A stretch of 27,918 bases of DNA from a virus. This document shows positions 6,556-13,544 of the stretch, piece after piece. The translations under genes were made by a program, and so were the position numbers. Position 1 is the stretch's first letter. Every line of letters begins with the position of its first letter. The stretch lies in IMG/VR virus record IMGVR_UViG_3300033146_002360, positions 1 through 27,918 of that record, one strand, 5' to 3'. The notes under the pieces are model-generated. The model was not told where the DNA came from. It saw only the letters and a program-made list of their open reading frames with translations, and ran no database searches.

Positions 6556-6574
6556 ATAAAAAAGTTTATCTTTG
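6544..6574 (+). promoter_or_regulatory. Second copy of the strong promoter cassette
   Basis: TTTG (6544-6547), 19 bp, TATCTTTG (6567-6574). It repeats the promoter at 5742: both carry TTTGTTTATTAA at the -33 end, TATCTTTGT at -7, GTATAA shortly after, and the AAAAATAGAAATT leader end just before the ATG (here 6615). No TTTAGAA palindrome lies upstream of this copy. Confidence 0.85.
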
Positions 6575-6614
6575 TGGTATAATTAATTAGTTAAACTTAT
6601 AAAAAATAGAAATT

Positions 6615-6851
6615 ATGACAAGAGAAGACAAAGTATTAGATTTTATTAATAATGACAAAGATTTACAAAAAAAGAAAAAAAATTTGAATGCTAATTACAA
6701 AGGTAAAGAGTTAAAAGATAAAGCATTGATGTGGAATTGTTTCGCTGTTGCTAAATTTGATTTTGTAGTCAATAATAAAATAGAGAAACCTTTATTAAAA
6801 AGTAATACATTTTCTGAAAATTTAATTTTACTTAAAAATAAATATATGTAA
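6615..6851 (+). CDS. Small basic protein of unknown function (78 aa)
   Basis: 78 aa, very Lys-rich in the first half (a run of six Lys-rich positions around DLQKKKKNLN) and containing MWNCFAVAKFDFVV (39-52). It is translated from the second copy of the duplicated promoter-leader cassette, so it is probably strongly expressed early. It is not visibly related to the 66-aa protein made from the first copy. No motif is recognised. The Cro-like gene follows after 13 bases. Confidence 0.65.
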   Translation: MTREDKVLDFINNDKDLQKKKKNLNANYKGKELKDKALMWNCFAVAKFDFVVNNKIEKPLLKSNTFSENLILLKNKYM

Positions 6852-6864
6852 TTTAAAAAAAGAT

Positions 6865-7092
6865 ATGAAAGTAAAAATAAAAGAAATTCGTGAGGCGAAA
6901 AACATTTCGTCTTACGAGCTTGCAAAGCGAATAGGCAAGTCTGCTCAATATCTGTATCAAATTGAGAAAACAAATACTTGCAGCATAAAAAGATTAAAAG
7001 ATATTTGTTTAGCTCTTGATTATACGCACAAAGAAACGGCTCAAATAGTTTTAGAAGAACTTAATTTAGACGTAGATTTGAGTTGCGTATAA
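6865..7092 (+). CDS. Cro/CI-type (XRE) transcription regulator
   Basis: 75 aa. A one-domain XRE helix-turn-helix protein: IKEIREAKNISSYELAKRIG (helices 1-2), then KSAQYLYQIEKTNTCSIKRL holding the recognition helix (QYLYQIE) and the next helix, then IKRLKDICLALD (43-54), the standard end of the domain. There is no dimerisation or cleavage domain, so it resembles Cro rather than a full repressor. It is a candidate binder of one of the palindromes in this window, since such proteins bind short inverted repeats as dimers. A 13-bp imperfect hairpin follows the gene. Confidence 0.85.
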   Translation: MKVKIKEIREAKNISSYELAKRIGKSAQYLYQIEKTNTCSIKRLKDICLALDYTHKETAQIVLEELNLDVDLSCV

Positions 7093-7100
7093 CGATTTTA

Positions 7101-7136
7101 TTTGAGGCGTTTTGTTTTTCGCAAAATGACTTCAAA
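7101..7136 (+). repeat. Long imperfect hairpin before the SMC-like gene
   Basis: TTTGAGGCGTTTTG (7101-7114) pairs with CAAAATGACTTCAAA (7122-7136) with one mismatch, one bulge and a G-U pair. It has a 7-base loop TTTTTCG. No T-tract follows on the plus strand. It could slow transcription, protect the 3' end of the upstream message, or be an operator. Confidence 0.4.
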
Positions 7137-7178
7137 CAAATATATTATAAAACATTATTTTTAATAAAAAAATAAATT

Positions 7179-8840
7179 ATGAAACAAAAAGAAGTAAAAA
7201 TAACAGGATTGATTTTAAACAAGCAATTAGGTATAATTGAAGCTAAAAAATTAACCTTTGATAAAGACAATAAACTAATTGTTTTTAAAGGTGGAGTAGG
7301 AGACGGTAAAACTACACTCCAAAAAGGGTTGCAACTTGCCACGCAAGGCTCAAAAACATTTGTAGATAATCAATTATACGGTGATATTGATTTGCAAGCA
7401 CAATTAACAGATGGAGACATTGATTTATTCGTTAATTGCAAAAGTAAAGGCAAAAAACTTGAAACTACATTGTTCACAAAAGATTTAAACGGAAAGAAAA
7501 TAACTAATCCTGTTATTGACGGAGTTAAAGCAACAGCTGCCAAGTATTTAGAATATTTGCAAACAGAATTAACTTGGAATATGGACAAATTGGTGTCTGA
7601 AAATCCAACAACTCAAAAGAATATTCTTTTAAAATTATATCACAGTCAATTAGCCAAAACAGGCGTTATCTTTGACAAAAAGCACCCTGATTATAATAGT
7701 TCTATTTTAGGATTGATTGATATTGCTGTTAAAAATAGAGATGAAAAAGATTATTTTCGCAAAACAAAAGGCGGAATTGCAGATGATTTAAAAGCTCAAG
7801 GATTCGACCCAGACCGTCCCGATACTTGCCCTGATTCAATTGATATTTCTACAATAGAACTTGAAATTAAAGAACTCGAAAAACAAAAAACAATTTTAGA
7901 ATCCGAACCCGAAGCGAAAAAGAACATACAACTTGCAGAAATTAAAACAAAAGCTGCAAATGTTACTAATGAATGTTTGACTTATAATTCAAAATTAGAA
8001 AAAGAATTTTTCAAAAAAACAGAAATTTACAATGAATATCTTGCTGAAATTTCAGTTATAAATGATAACTTAAATCAATTAGAAATAATTTTGAAAAACT
8101 TAGGATTAAGTGTTCATTTTGAAAATTTAGAAAAAGATGTTGAGTATTCTATTGAAATTAAAGAACCTGAATTACCTAACTATATCAAAATAGAGAATGG
8201 ACAAGTCCAAGGAACTAAAATGGTAAAAGACCATGAATTAGTAACAAAAATAGTTGCTTTAAGAAAACAATATTCAGAAATAAGCCTTGCTCCTATTTCA
8301 ATAGATACAAGCGAAATAACAAAAGAAATTGAATTAAAAGAAACTAAAAAACTACAAGCAAAAGAAACTAATAAAATAGTTGATGCAATAGATAGTTTTC
8401 ATCAATGGAGAGCCGCTAATGATGAAGTTTTCAAACTAAAAAATCAATACATAAAATTACTTGCAAAAGTGGATACTGGCGTTGAGGGTCTGCAAATTAT
8501 ACCAAAAGACGATGAAATTTACATTATGTATGATGGTAGTTATGATACTAAGTATTTTAATAATCCTAACAAAGAAATGCGAAAATTAAGTTCTTATTCA
8601 GGAACACAGAAACCTGTTATTTGCTTATTAATTCAGAACTTTTTATTATCAAAAAAAGACAAAGCAATGCGATATATGTATATTGATAATGTACCGATTG
8701 ACAACAAAACAAGGCTTCTTTTAGAAAATATGACCGAAGAATTAAACTTACATATTTTCTTAAATATAACTGGAGACTTTGAGCAGTCTAATTTAAAAAG
8801 CGGTGAAATTCTAATTAAAGGTGGAGAGGTTTTATTTTAA
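7179..8840 (+). CDS. SMC/Rad50/SbcC-like ATPase with coiled coil
   Basis: 553 aa. The N-terminus is a RecF/SbcC-like half-site: LIVFKGGVGDGKTT holds Walker A (38-46). The middle (about 225-400) is a heptad-rich Glu/Lys stretch interrupted by short loops, a coiled-coil arm. The C-terminus carries KLSSYSGTQKPVICLL (near 469-484), in the place of the ABC signature, then YMYIDNVP (499-506) as a Walker B with Asp-Asn instead of Asp-Glu. The C-terminal lobe ends with ILIKGGEVLF. This suggests DNA-end tethering or a partner for a nuclease in recombination or replication. No Cys-containing zinc hook is seen. The coiled coil is much shorter than in SbcC. It lies behind a 5' region with no clear promoter. 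Confidence 0.75.
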   Translation: MKQKEVKITGLILNKQLGIIEAKKLTFDKDNKLIVFKGGVGDGKTTLQKGLQLATQGSKTFVDNQLYGDIDLQAQLTDGDIDLFVNCKSKGKKLETTLFTKDLNGKKITNPVIDGVKATAAKYLEYLQTELTWNMDKLVSENPTTQKNILLKLYHSQLAKTGVIFDKKHPDYNSSILGLIDIAVKNRDEKDYFRKTKGGIADDLKAQGFDPDRPDTCPDSIDISTIELEIKELEKQKTILESEPEAKKNIQLAEIKTKAANVTNECLTYNSKLEKEFFKKTEIYNEYLAEISVINDNLNQLEIILKNLGLSVHFENLEKDVEYSIEIKEPELPNYIKIENGQVQGTKMVKDHELVTKIVALRKQYSEISLAPISIDTSEITKEIELKETKKLQAKETNKIVDAIDSFHQWRAANDEVFKLKNQYIKLLAKVDTGVEGLQIIPKDDEIYIMYDGSYDTKYFNNPNKEMRKLSSYSGTQKPVICLLIQNFLLSKKDKAMRYMYIDNVPIDNKTRLLLENMTEELNLHIFLNITGDFEQSNLKSGEILIKGGEVLF

Positions 8841-8841
8841 G

Positions 8842-8985
8842 ATGAAAAAGTTTTTAATCACATTTATAATCACATTTATTATTTTGATATTGTTTAAAAA
8901 TTTCAATGGTATTCCTTTAATTTTTAAGATTGTAATATCAACAATATCATCTTTTTTAACCTCAATCATATTTGAGGACGACTAA
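8842..8985 (+). CDS. Small membrane protein (47 aa)
   Basis: An ATG 1 base after the ATPase stop opens 47 codons. The N-terminus KKFLITFIITFIILILF is a membrane segment with a positive start; a second hydrophobic stretch (about 24-44, GIPLIFKIVISTISSFLTSI) suggests a hairpin in the inner membrane, followed by the acidic tail FEDD. The next gene starts 11 bases after its stop. The tight spacing supports it as a gene; function is not known. Confidence 0.55.
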   Translation: MKKFLITFIITFIILILFKNFNGIPLIFKIVISTISSFLTSIIFEDD

Positions 8986-8995
8986 TATATATACT

Positions 8996-9343
8996 ATGTA
9001 CGGAAACGAAATAAGCTCACAATCTTATATTGAAGCAAAAAGAATATTTTTAAGCACAGCTAAAAAAAAGATAAATAACTTAGATGATTTATTACATTCG
9101 GTTAGTAATTGTTCTAATATTTTTTTTGAAGCATTATCAGGAAGAGCAAGAGCAAGTAATAAAGTAACAGAAAGTAAGGCTGCATTTTGTGTTTTAGCAA
9201 AAAAATATTTTCCTAAAATTTCACATGAAATAATAGGCGGAAAAGTTAGTCGAAGTCATTGTACTGTTACACATTATTTGGGTTTGGAATACTCTGAAAT
9301 AGAGACTATTAAGAAAAAAGTATTAAAAAAATATTATTTCTGA
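8996..9343 (+). CDS. DnaA domain IV-like DNA-binding protein
   Basis: 115 aa from the ATG at 8996; an in-frame TTG at 8972 would overlap the membrane gene and is less likely. Residues 53-94 resemble the C-terminal DNA-binding domain of the replication initiator DnaA: an Arg/Ser-rich start, ESKAAFCVLAKKYFPKISHE for the helix normally written as ARQIAMYLAREL, and SRSHCTVTHY (85-94) in place of the signature GRDHTTVLHA. The ATPase domain of DnaA is absent, so it can bind DNA but not assemble an ATP-driven filament. A role in origin binding, or in competing with host DnaA, is inferred. The last base overlaps the next start (TGATG). Confidence 0.65.
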   Translation: MYGNEISSQSYIEAKRIFLSTAKKKINNLDDLLHSVSNCSNIFFEALSGRARASNKVTESKAAFCVLAKKYFPKISHEIIGGKVSRSHCTVTHYLGLEYSEIETIKKKVLKKYYF

Positions 9344-9513
9344 TGATGCAAGCATATTATAAAGTCCAAGATGTAATTAACAGTTGCAGTAAAATTAATC
9401 ATTTTACTGCAACTCGAAATATGATTTTAAATTTTCATAAGATGTATAATGATATTGATTTATATGTTATTTTGGAAAATAGGTATGAAAATAAAATATC
9501 GGAATTTGTATGA
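9343..9513 (+). CDS. Unknown 56-aa protein
   Basis: The start overlaps the previous stop (TGATG) and its stop overlaps the helicase start (ATGA at 9510-9513), so it is translationally coupled on both sides. It reads MMQAYYKVQDVINSCSKI and goes on with a Tyr/Asn-rich helical stretch. It has no recognisable motif. Its neighbours are a DnaA-like DNA binder and a helicase, so a role in DNA replication is possible but unproven. Confidence 0.6.
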   Translation: MMQAYYKVQDVINSCSKINHFTATRNMILNFHKMYNDIDLYVILENRYENKISEFV

Positions 9514-11093
9514 TTTTAAGAGACTATCAACAAAAAGCAATAGATGAAATAAAAAACTTCTTTAAAAAAGGAGGTTTACATTTAATATTGCAAGCTGCAA
9601 CAGGGAGCGGCAAAACTGTAATATTTACTTTTTTAGCAAAATTAGTTTCAAAAAAACATAAGAAAATACTAATTTTAACAGACCGAGCCGAGCTATTACA
9701 GCAAGCAGGAGGCTCACTTAAAAGAATAGGCTTAAATTCTATGTATATTCAGGCAGGACAACAAATTGTTTCAAATAATTTCAATTGTTATGTTGCAATG
9801 TCTCAAACATTAAGACGTAGAATTGATTTAAAATACTGGGTTGCTTTTTTGCAAAGTATTGATTTACTTATAATTGATGAATGTCATAAACAGGAATTTA
9901 ATTATATTTTTGAAAGCGGATTGTTTGACAAAAAGCACGTTATAGGATTTACTGCAACCCCTAAGAGGGGAGGGAAACAAAGACAATTAGGTCTTGACTA
10001 TGAAACTATTATTGAGGGAATTTCAATAATAGAACTGATTGATAAAGAATTTCTTGTTAATGATGACTTCTTTGATTTTGATGCACCCGATTTAGCAGAT
10101 GTAGAATTTGACTATAAAAAAGGCGACTTTAAAGATAGTTCTTTGTTTCAAAAATATAATACTCCTAAAGCGTATGCAGGTGCTGTTAAGAATTATCAAA
10201 AATTTGTTCCTGATACTAAGGCTATTTGTTTCTGTGTTAATATAGAACACTGTATTAAAACAGCTAAGGAGTTCAATAATGCAGGTATAAGCTCAAAGTT
10301 TGTTGTTTCTAACATATCACAACCAAAACAACCCGAAGACCTATTAAACTTAGGTAAAATGGCAAGATATGAAGAACGCAAAAGAGTTTATGATTTACTT
10401 CAAGAAAATAAGCATTTAACTGGTAAAAGAAATGAAATTTTTCAAGATTTTAAAAATAATAAGTTTCAAATATTAATTAATGCAGGAATAGCAACCACAG
10501 GTTACGATGAGCCAAGTATTGAAACGGTAATTGTACTAAGAGCAACACTTTCAACGGTCTTATGGTTGCAAATGTTAGGGCGTGGAAGTAGAATTTTTGA
10601 GGGCAAAACACACTTTAACGTTTTAGATTTTGGCGGTAATGCGGAACGCTTAGGTCATTATGCAGAAGAGAGAATTTGGAGTTTATGGCATGAAACATTT
10701 GAGGGCGAAGGCTTACCGCCTATTAAGGAATGTGGCATTGAAAGTGATGGGAAGCCTATAATATCAAACAAAACAGGGTGCAAAAGACCAATTTTAGCAA
10801 GTTATAAAATATGCCCTTTTTGTGGATTCAAATATCCAAAAAAAGAAGTAGAAGAAATTGATTTATCTATGATTATGCTTGATTCTCAAAGCAAAAAAGC
10901 GGTTAAAACAAAACGTATTAAAGATATGTATAACAAGGAACTTTATGAATATTGGAAAACAAAAGGGCATAAAAGTCCTTGGTTGTGGCGACAATTATGG
11001 TATCGGGGAGGTATTAAGTCTATTGAAAATTTTGGTAAAGAATTTGGGTGGAAGCCCGCCACGATTCAAAAAGCAATTAGCTATATGAAGTAA
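9510..11093 (+). CDS. Superfamily 2 DNA/RNA helicase (DECH-box)
   Basis: 527 aa. ATP-driven helicase of the type I restriction/RadD-like (DEAD-like) branch. Motifs: RDYQQKAIDEI (4-14, Q-like motif), ATGSGKT (30-36, Walker A), IIDECHK (121-127, DECH Walker B), FTATP (147-151, motif III), then in the second lobe AGIATTGYDEPSIETVIVL (motif V) and QMLGRGSRIFEG (motif VI with two Arg). The C-terminal part has a four-Cys cluster (GCKRPIL...ICPFCGFKYP) that looks like a zinc ribbon, followed by a Trp-rich helical tail. The family acts on forks, recombination intermediates or transcription complexes. It is coupled to the 56-aa gene before it. Confidence 0.88.
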   Translation: MILRDYQQKAIDEIKNFFKKGGLHLILQAATGSGKTVIFTFLAKLVSKKHKKILILTDRAELLQQAGGSLKRIGLNSMYIQAGQQIVSNNFNCYVAMSQTLRRRIDLKYWVAFLQSIDLLIIDECHKQEFNYIFESGLFDKKHVIGFTATPKRGGKQRQLGLDYETIIEGISIIELIDKEFLVNDDFFDFDAPDLADVEFDYKKGDFKDSSLFQKYNTPKAYAGAVKNYQKFVPDTKAICFCVNIEHCIKTAKEFNNAGISSKFVVSNISQPKQPEDLLNLGKMARYEERKRVYDLLQENKHLTGKRNEIFQDFKNNKFQILINAGIATTGYDEPSIETVIVLRATLSTVLWLQMLGRGSRIFEGKTHFNVLDFGGNAERLGHYAEERIWSLWHETFEGEGLPPIKECGIESDGKPIISNKTGCKRPILASYKICPFCGFKYPKKEVEEIDLSMIMLDSQSKKAVKTKRIKDMYNKELYEYWKTKGHKSPWLWRQLWYRGGIKSIENFGKEFGWKPATIQKAISYMK

Positions 11094-11134
11094 AATGTAA
11101 AAAAAGATTTGTTTGAAAATTCAAATTTAAAATT

Positions 11135-11353
11135 ATGATAGGAATAAGTAACGGCAACACATTTTTAGATTTTGCAAAAATAGACTTTAAATGTCCAAAA
11201 TGCGAAAAATTATATACAGATGAAAAATATTTTAATCGTTGTGAAAAAAACAAGTCAGGAATAACAAAAGTGAAATGTAGTTGCGGTAACAAAATTAAAT
11301 TAATAATTAATTACAAATCTGAAATACAAATAATACAATGCAAGAGCAAATAA
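11135..11353 (+). CDS. Zinc-ribbon protein (72 aa)
   Basis: 72 aa. FKCPKCEKLYTDEKYFNRCEKN and KVKCSCGNKIKLII hold the Cys pairs of a zinc ribbon: C-x2-C near residue 25, a middle Cys, and C-x-C-G near residue 50. The rest is basic. It probably binds zinc and may touch nucleic acid or a partner enzyme. The final codons overlap the DUF3310-like gene by 16 bases. The function is not identified. Confidence 0.65.
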   Translation: MIGISNGNTFLDFAKIDFKCPKCEKLYTDEKYFNRCEKNKSGITKVKCSCGNKIKLIINYKSEIQIIQCKSK

Positions 11354-11562
11354 AACCAAGCTATTACAATTTTGAAATAAAAGAAACTTTATTTGATATT
11401 TTTGATATTTCAAAGGCAATGAATTTGCCAAATACCTTATTTAATGCACTTAAATATTTTAGAGTAAAAGGTAATAAGGATAAGCAAATAAATGACTTAC
11501 AAAAGTCTATTGAGTGTATTAAAAGAGAAATTGAATATTTAAAAGAAAACAAAGGATTATGA
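11338..11562 (+). CDS. DUF3310-like small phage protein
   Basis: 74 aa. The layout LFDIFDISKAMNLPNTLFNALKYFRVKGNKDKQINDLQKSIECI is that of DUF3310: a helix, a short loop, the N-A-L-K-Y-F/I-x-R/V-x-G-x-K stretch, then a D-L-x-K-A/S-I-x-x-I helix. It ends with a Lys-rich helix. The family is found in phage nucleotide-metabolism and replication regions and is of unclear biochemical role. It overlaps both its neighbours: the zinc-ribbon gene and the methyltransferase start (ATGA). Confidence 0.7.
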   Translation: MQEQIKPSYYNFEIKETLFDIFDISKAMNLPNTLFNALKYFRVKGNKDKQINDLQKSIECIKREIEYLKENKGL

Positions 11563-12422
11563 ATGTTTTGAGCTTATTTAATGGTATGAATACAGGACGG
11601 CAAGCACTTGAAAATGTAGGCGTAAAAGTAAATAAATACTATTCAAGTGAAATAAAACCTTATGCAATAGAATTAACACAACATCATTTTTCAGATACTA
11701 TTCAATTAGGAGACATTAATAATTGGAAATCATGGAATATTGATTATTCAAAAATTGATTTAATTTTAAGCGGTTCTCCTTGCCAAGATTTAAGTATTGC
11801 AGGAAATAGAGCCGGGTTAAATGGTTCTAAAAGTTCTTTGTTTTGGGTTTTTATTGATATTTTAAATCATGTGAAAAAGTTAAATCCAAATGTTTTATTT
11901 TTACAGGAAAATGTAGGAAGTGCTTCTAAAAAAGATATTGGTACAATGTCAATAGCTTTAGGATTGTACCCGGTACGTATTAACAGTAAATTATTAACCG
12001 CACAGTTAAGAGACCGTTATTATTGGACAAATATAAAAACAAGAACATCTTTATTTGATATTATTACAGATATTCCACAACCAAGAGACAAAAAAATATA
12101 TTTAAAAGATATTATTGAAAATGGATTTACTTATAGAAAAAAAAGCCGTGCTATCTTAGAACGCTATTATTCAGACAAATATAAAGATGAATTTTCAGAA
12201 AAAGCACAACGATATTATAATAAAAGAATGAATGTAGGAGGTTTTACAACATATATAGAAACAAGCAACAATCTATTAAGAGCGTTTACGCAAATAGAAC
12301 TTGAACGATTACAGGGTTTTTCTGATGGTTACACTTCAATTTTAAGTTATAATCATGCTGCTTCATTATTAGGAGACGGGTGGACTTTGCCTGTTATAGA
12401 ACATATATTTTCTTATTTATAA
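11559..12422 (+). CDS. C5-cytosine DNA methyltransferase (Dnmt3/phage type)
   Basis: 287 aa. Methylates carbon 5 of cytosine. Motif I LSLFNGMNTGRQAL (4-17), motif IV SGSPCQDLSIAG (71-82) with catalytic Cys75, motif VI LFLQENV (113-119), motif VIII QLRDRYYWTN (149-158), then ELERLQGFSDGYT (motif IX) and LLGDGWTLPVIEHIF (motif X). The last two match the Dnmt3-like phage subgroup. The target recognition region is short. No partner nuclease is visible, so it is probably an orphan enzyme that protects or marks phage DNA. Its stop codon lies within the palindrome copy D. Confidence 0.9.
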   Translation: MNVLSLFNGMNTGRQALENVGVKVNKYYSSEIKPYAIELTQHHFSDTIQLGDINNWKSWNIDYSKIDLILSGSPCQDLSIAGNRAGLNGSKSSLFWVFIDILNHVKKLNPNVLFLQENVGSASKKDIGTMSIALGLYPVRINSKLLTAQLRDRYYWTNIKTRTSLFDIITDIPQPRDKKIYLKDIIENGFTYRKKSRAILERYYSDKYKDEFSEKAQRYYNKRMNVGGFTTYIETSNNLLRAFTQIELERLQGFSDGYTSILSYNHAASLLGDGWTLPVIEHIFSYL

Positions 12423-12432
12423 TCATTCTAAA
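12416..12432. promoter_or_regulatory. Recurring operator-like palindrome, copy D
   Basis: TTTATAA-TCA-TTCTAAA, with one arm mismatch. It is the exact reverse complement of the core of copy C, and the arms extend to CTTATTTA and TAAATAAG outside it. Its centre (12424) is 65 bp upstream of the -7 element at 12489, the same distance as copy C. It overlaps the end of the C5 methyltransferase gene. Confidence 0.65.
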
Positions 12433-12488
12433 TAAGAAAAACAAAACATAAGAATTAAAATAAAACAATAACATTAAAAATAAAACAT

Positions 12489-12496
12489 TATATTTG
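12489..12496 (+). promoter_or_regulatory. Promoter of the KilA-N/SSB operon
   Basis: TATATTTG matches TAnnTTTG perfectly, 19 bases before the ATG at 12515. There is no TTTG at the -33 position (about 12465), only A-rich DNA. A promoter with a good -7 and no -33 usually needs an activator or an UP-like element; the palindrome copy D lies at the matching distance upstream. Confidence 0.6.
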
Positions 12497-12514
12497 TAGA
12501 AAATATATAACATT

Positions 12515-13117
12515 ATGATAACACAAGTTGAAATGAAAAGAAAGCTTTTTGATTTTGAAATAAAACAGCAAAGTAAGACTGAATTTTTTAGTGCTACTGA
12601 CTTAGTTCGTGCAGGAAATAAATTTAGAAAAAGTCAAGATTTAAGTAATTTTAATTTTTCTGCATATCTGAATAATAAAGATACTAAAATTTTCATCAAA
12701 GAATTAGATAAAAAATTCAATAAATCAATAATAAAAGGGCGTGGGCGAAGTGCTAATACATGGGTACACCCTTTGTTATTTGTTGATATTGCACTTTCTA
12801 TTAATCCTAAACTAAAGATAGAAGTCTATGAGTGGTTAATGGATAGCTTGTTAAAATACAGAAACGCGAGCGGTGATAGTTATAAAAAAATGACTGGTGC
12901 ATTGTGGGAAAATGCAACAAATAAAACTAAATTTTCAAAATCTATTTTAAAAACTGCTGAAATTATAAAAAAAGCCTGTAATGTAAAAGATTGGCAAAAA
13001 GCAACAGAAAATCAATTAAAACTTAGAAATAAAATCCATGAAAACATTGCTTTATTATGCGATGTTCTTAAAGATAACAACCAAGCGATTTTAATAGGAA
13101 TAAATAAATCAATTTAA
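12515..13117 (+). CDS. KilA-N domain protein
   Basis: 200 aa. Residues about 10-120 are a KilA-N domain: FFSATDLVRAGNKF (25-38), LNNKDTKIFIKEL (52-64), then the diagnostic GRGRSANTWVHPLLFVDIAL and KLKIEVYEWLMDSLLKYR, where the Trp/Pro/Leu-rich and Asp/Trp positions define the family. The rest is a helical tail. The domain is found in phage DNA-binding and anti-repressor-like proteins. It is preceded by a promoter, and SSB and the nuclease genes follow. A regulatory or DNA-binding role is inferred. Confidence 0.82.
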   Translation: MITQVEMKRKLFDFEIKQQSKTEFFSATDLVRAGNKFRKSQDLSNFNFSAYLNNKDTKIFIKELDKKFNKSIIKGRGRSANTWVHPLLFVDIALSINPKLKIEVYEWLMDSLLKYRNASGDSYKKMTGALWENATNKTKFSKSILKTAEIIKKACNVKDWQKATENQLKLRNKIHENIALLCDVLKDNNQAILIGINKSI

Positions 13118-13151
13118 ACAAAAAGTAATTATTAATTTAAAACAAAAAAAA

Positions 13152-13541
13152 ATGTCAAAAAGAAATTTAAGTGGAAGTATCGCTTTAACAAAATTAAAGC
13201 ACGTTATTATGGAAAAAAAAGGCAAGTCTGGAATGGTTAAAGGTCTTTTTATTCCTATTGATGTAAACTATCTAAAAACAGATAAAAACGGTGCATTATA
13301 TATAAATATAAATGTAGTCGTTAATGATGAAGCAAATGAATATAAGCAACATGGATTTATTTCACAACAAGGAAATAAAAAATGGGGTGATTGTTCAGAC
13401 GAAGAAAAAGAGACTTTTAAAAAATTACCATATTTAGGTAATTTAAAAGATTTTTCAGGCGATAGAACAGCGAATGACAATTCAGGAGCTGCATCAACAG
13501 AACAATTTTCAGCAGACGGAGACGAAGATTTACCATTTTAA
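13152..13541 (+). CDS. ssb: Single-stranded DNA-binding protein
   Basis: 129 aa. A short OB-like core (LTKLKHVIM, then GLFIPIDVNYL and INVVVNDEAN strands) is followed by a disordered linker with Asp, Ala, Ser and Gly, and an acidic C-terminal tip DGDEDLPF. The tip is that of bacterial SSBs (D-D-D-I-P-F), which recruits helicases, nucleases and primases. The core is not strongly similar to E. coli SSB, so the name rests on the tip, the size and the replication-gene context. It covers ssDNA in phage replication and recombination. The start is preceded by an A-rich leader. Confidence 0.72.
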   Translation: MSKRNLSGSIALTKLKHVIMEKKGKSGMVKGLFIPIDVNYLKTDKNGALYININVVVNDEANEYKQHGFISQQGNKKWGDCSDEEKETFKKLPYLGNLKDFSGDRTANDNSGAASTEQFSADGDEDLPF

Positions 13542-13544
13542 AAT

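Noticed and set aside
8972-8995. TTG start for the DnaA-like protein
   Set aside because: It would overlap the membrane gene end; the ATG at 8996 has normal spacing.
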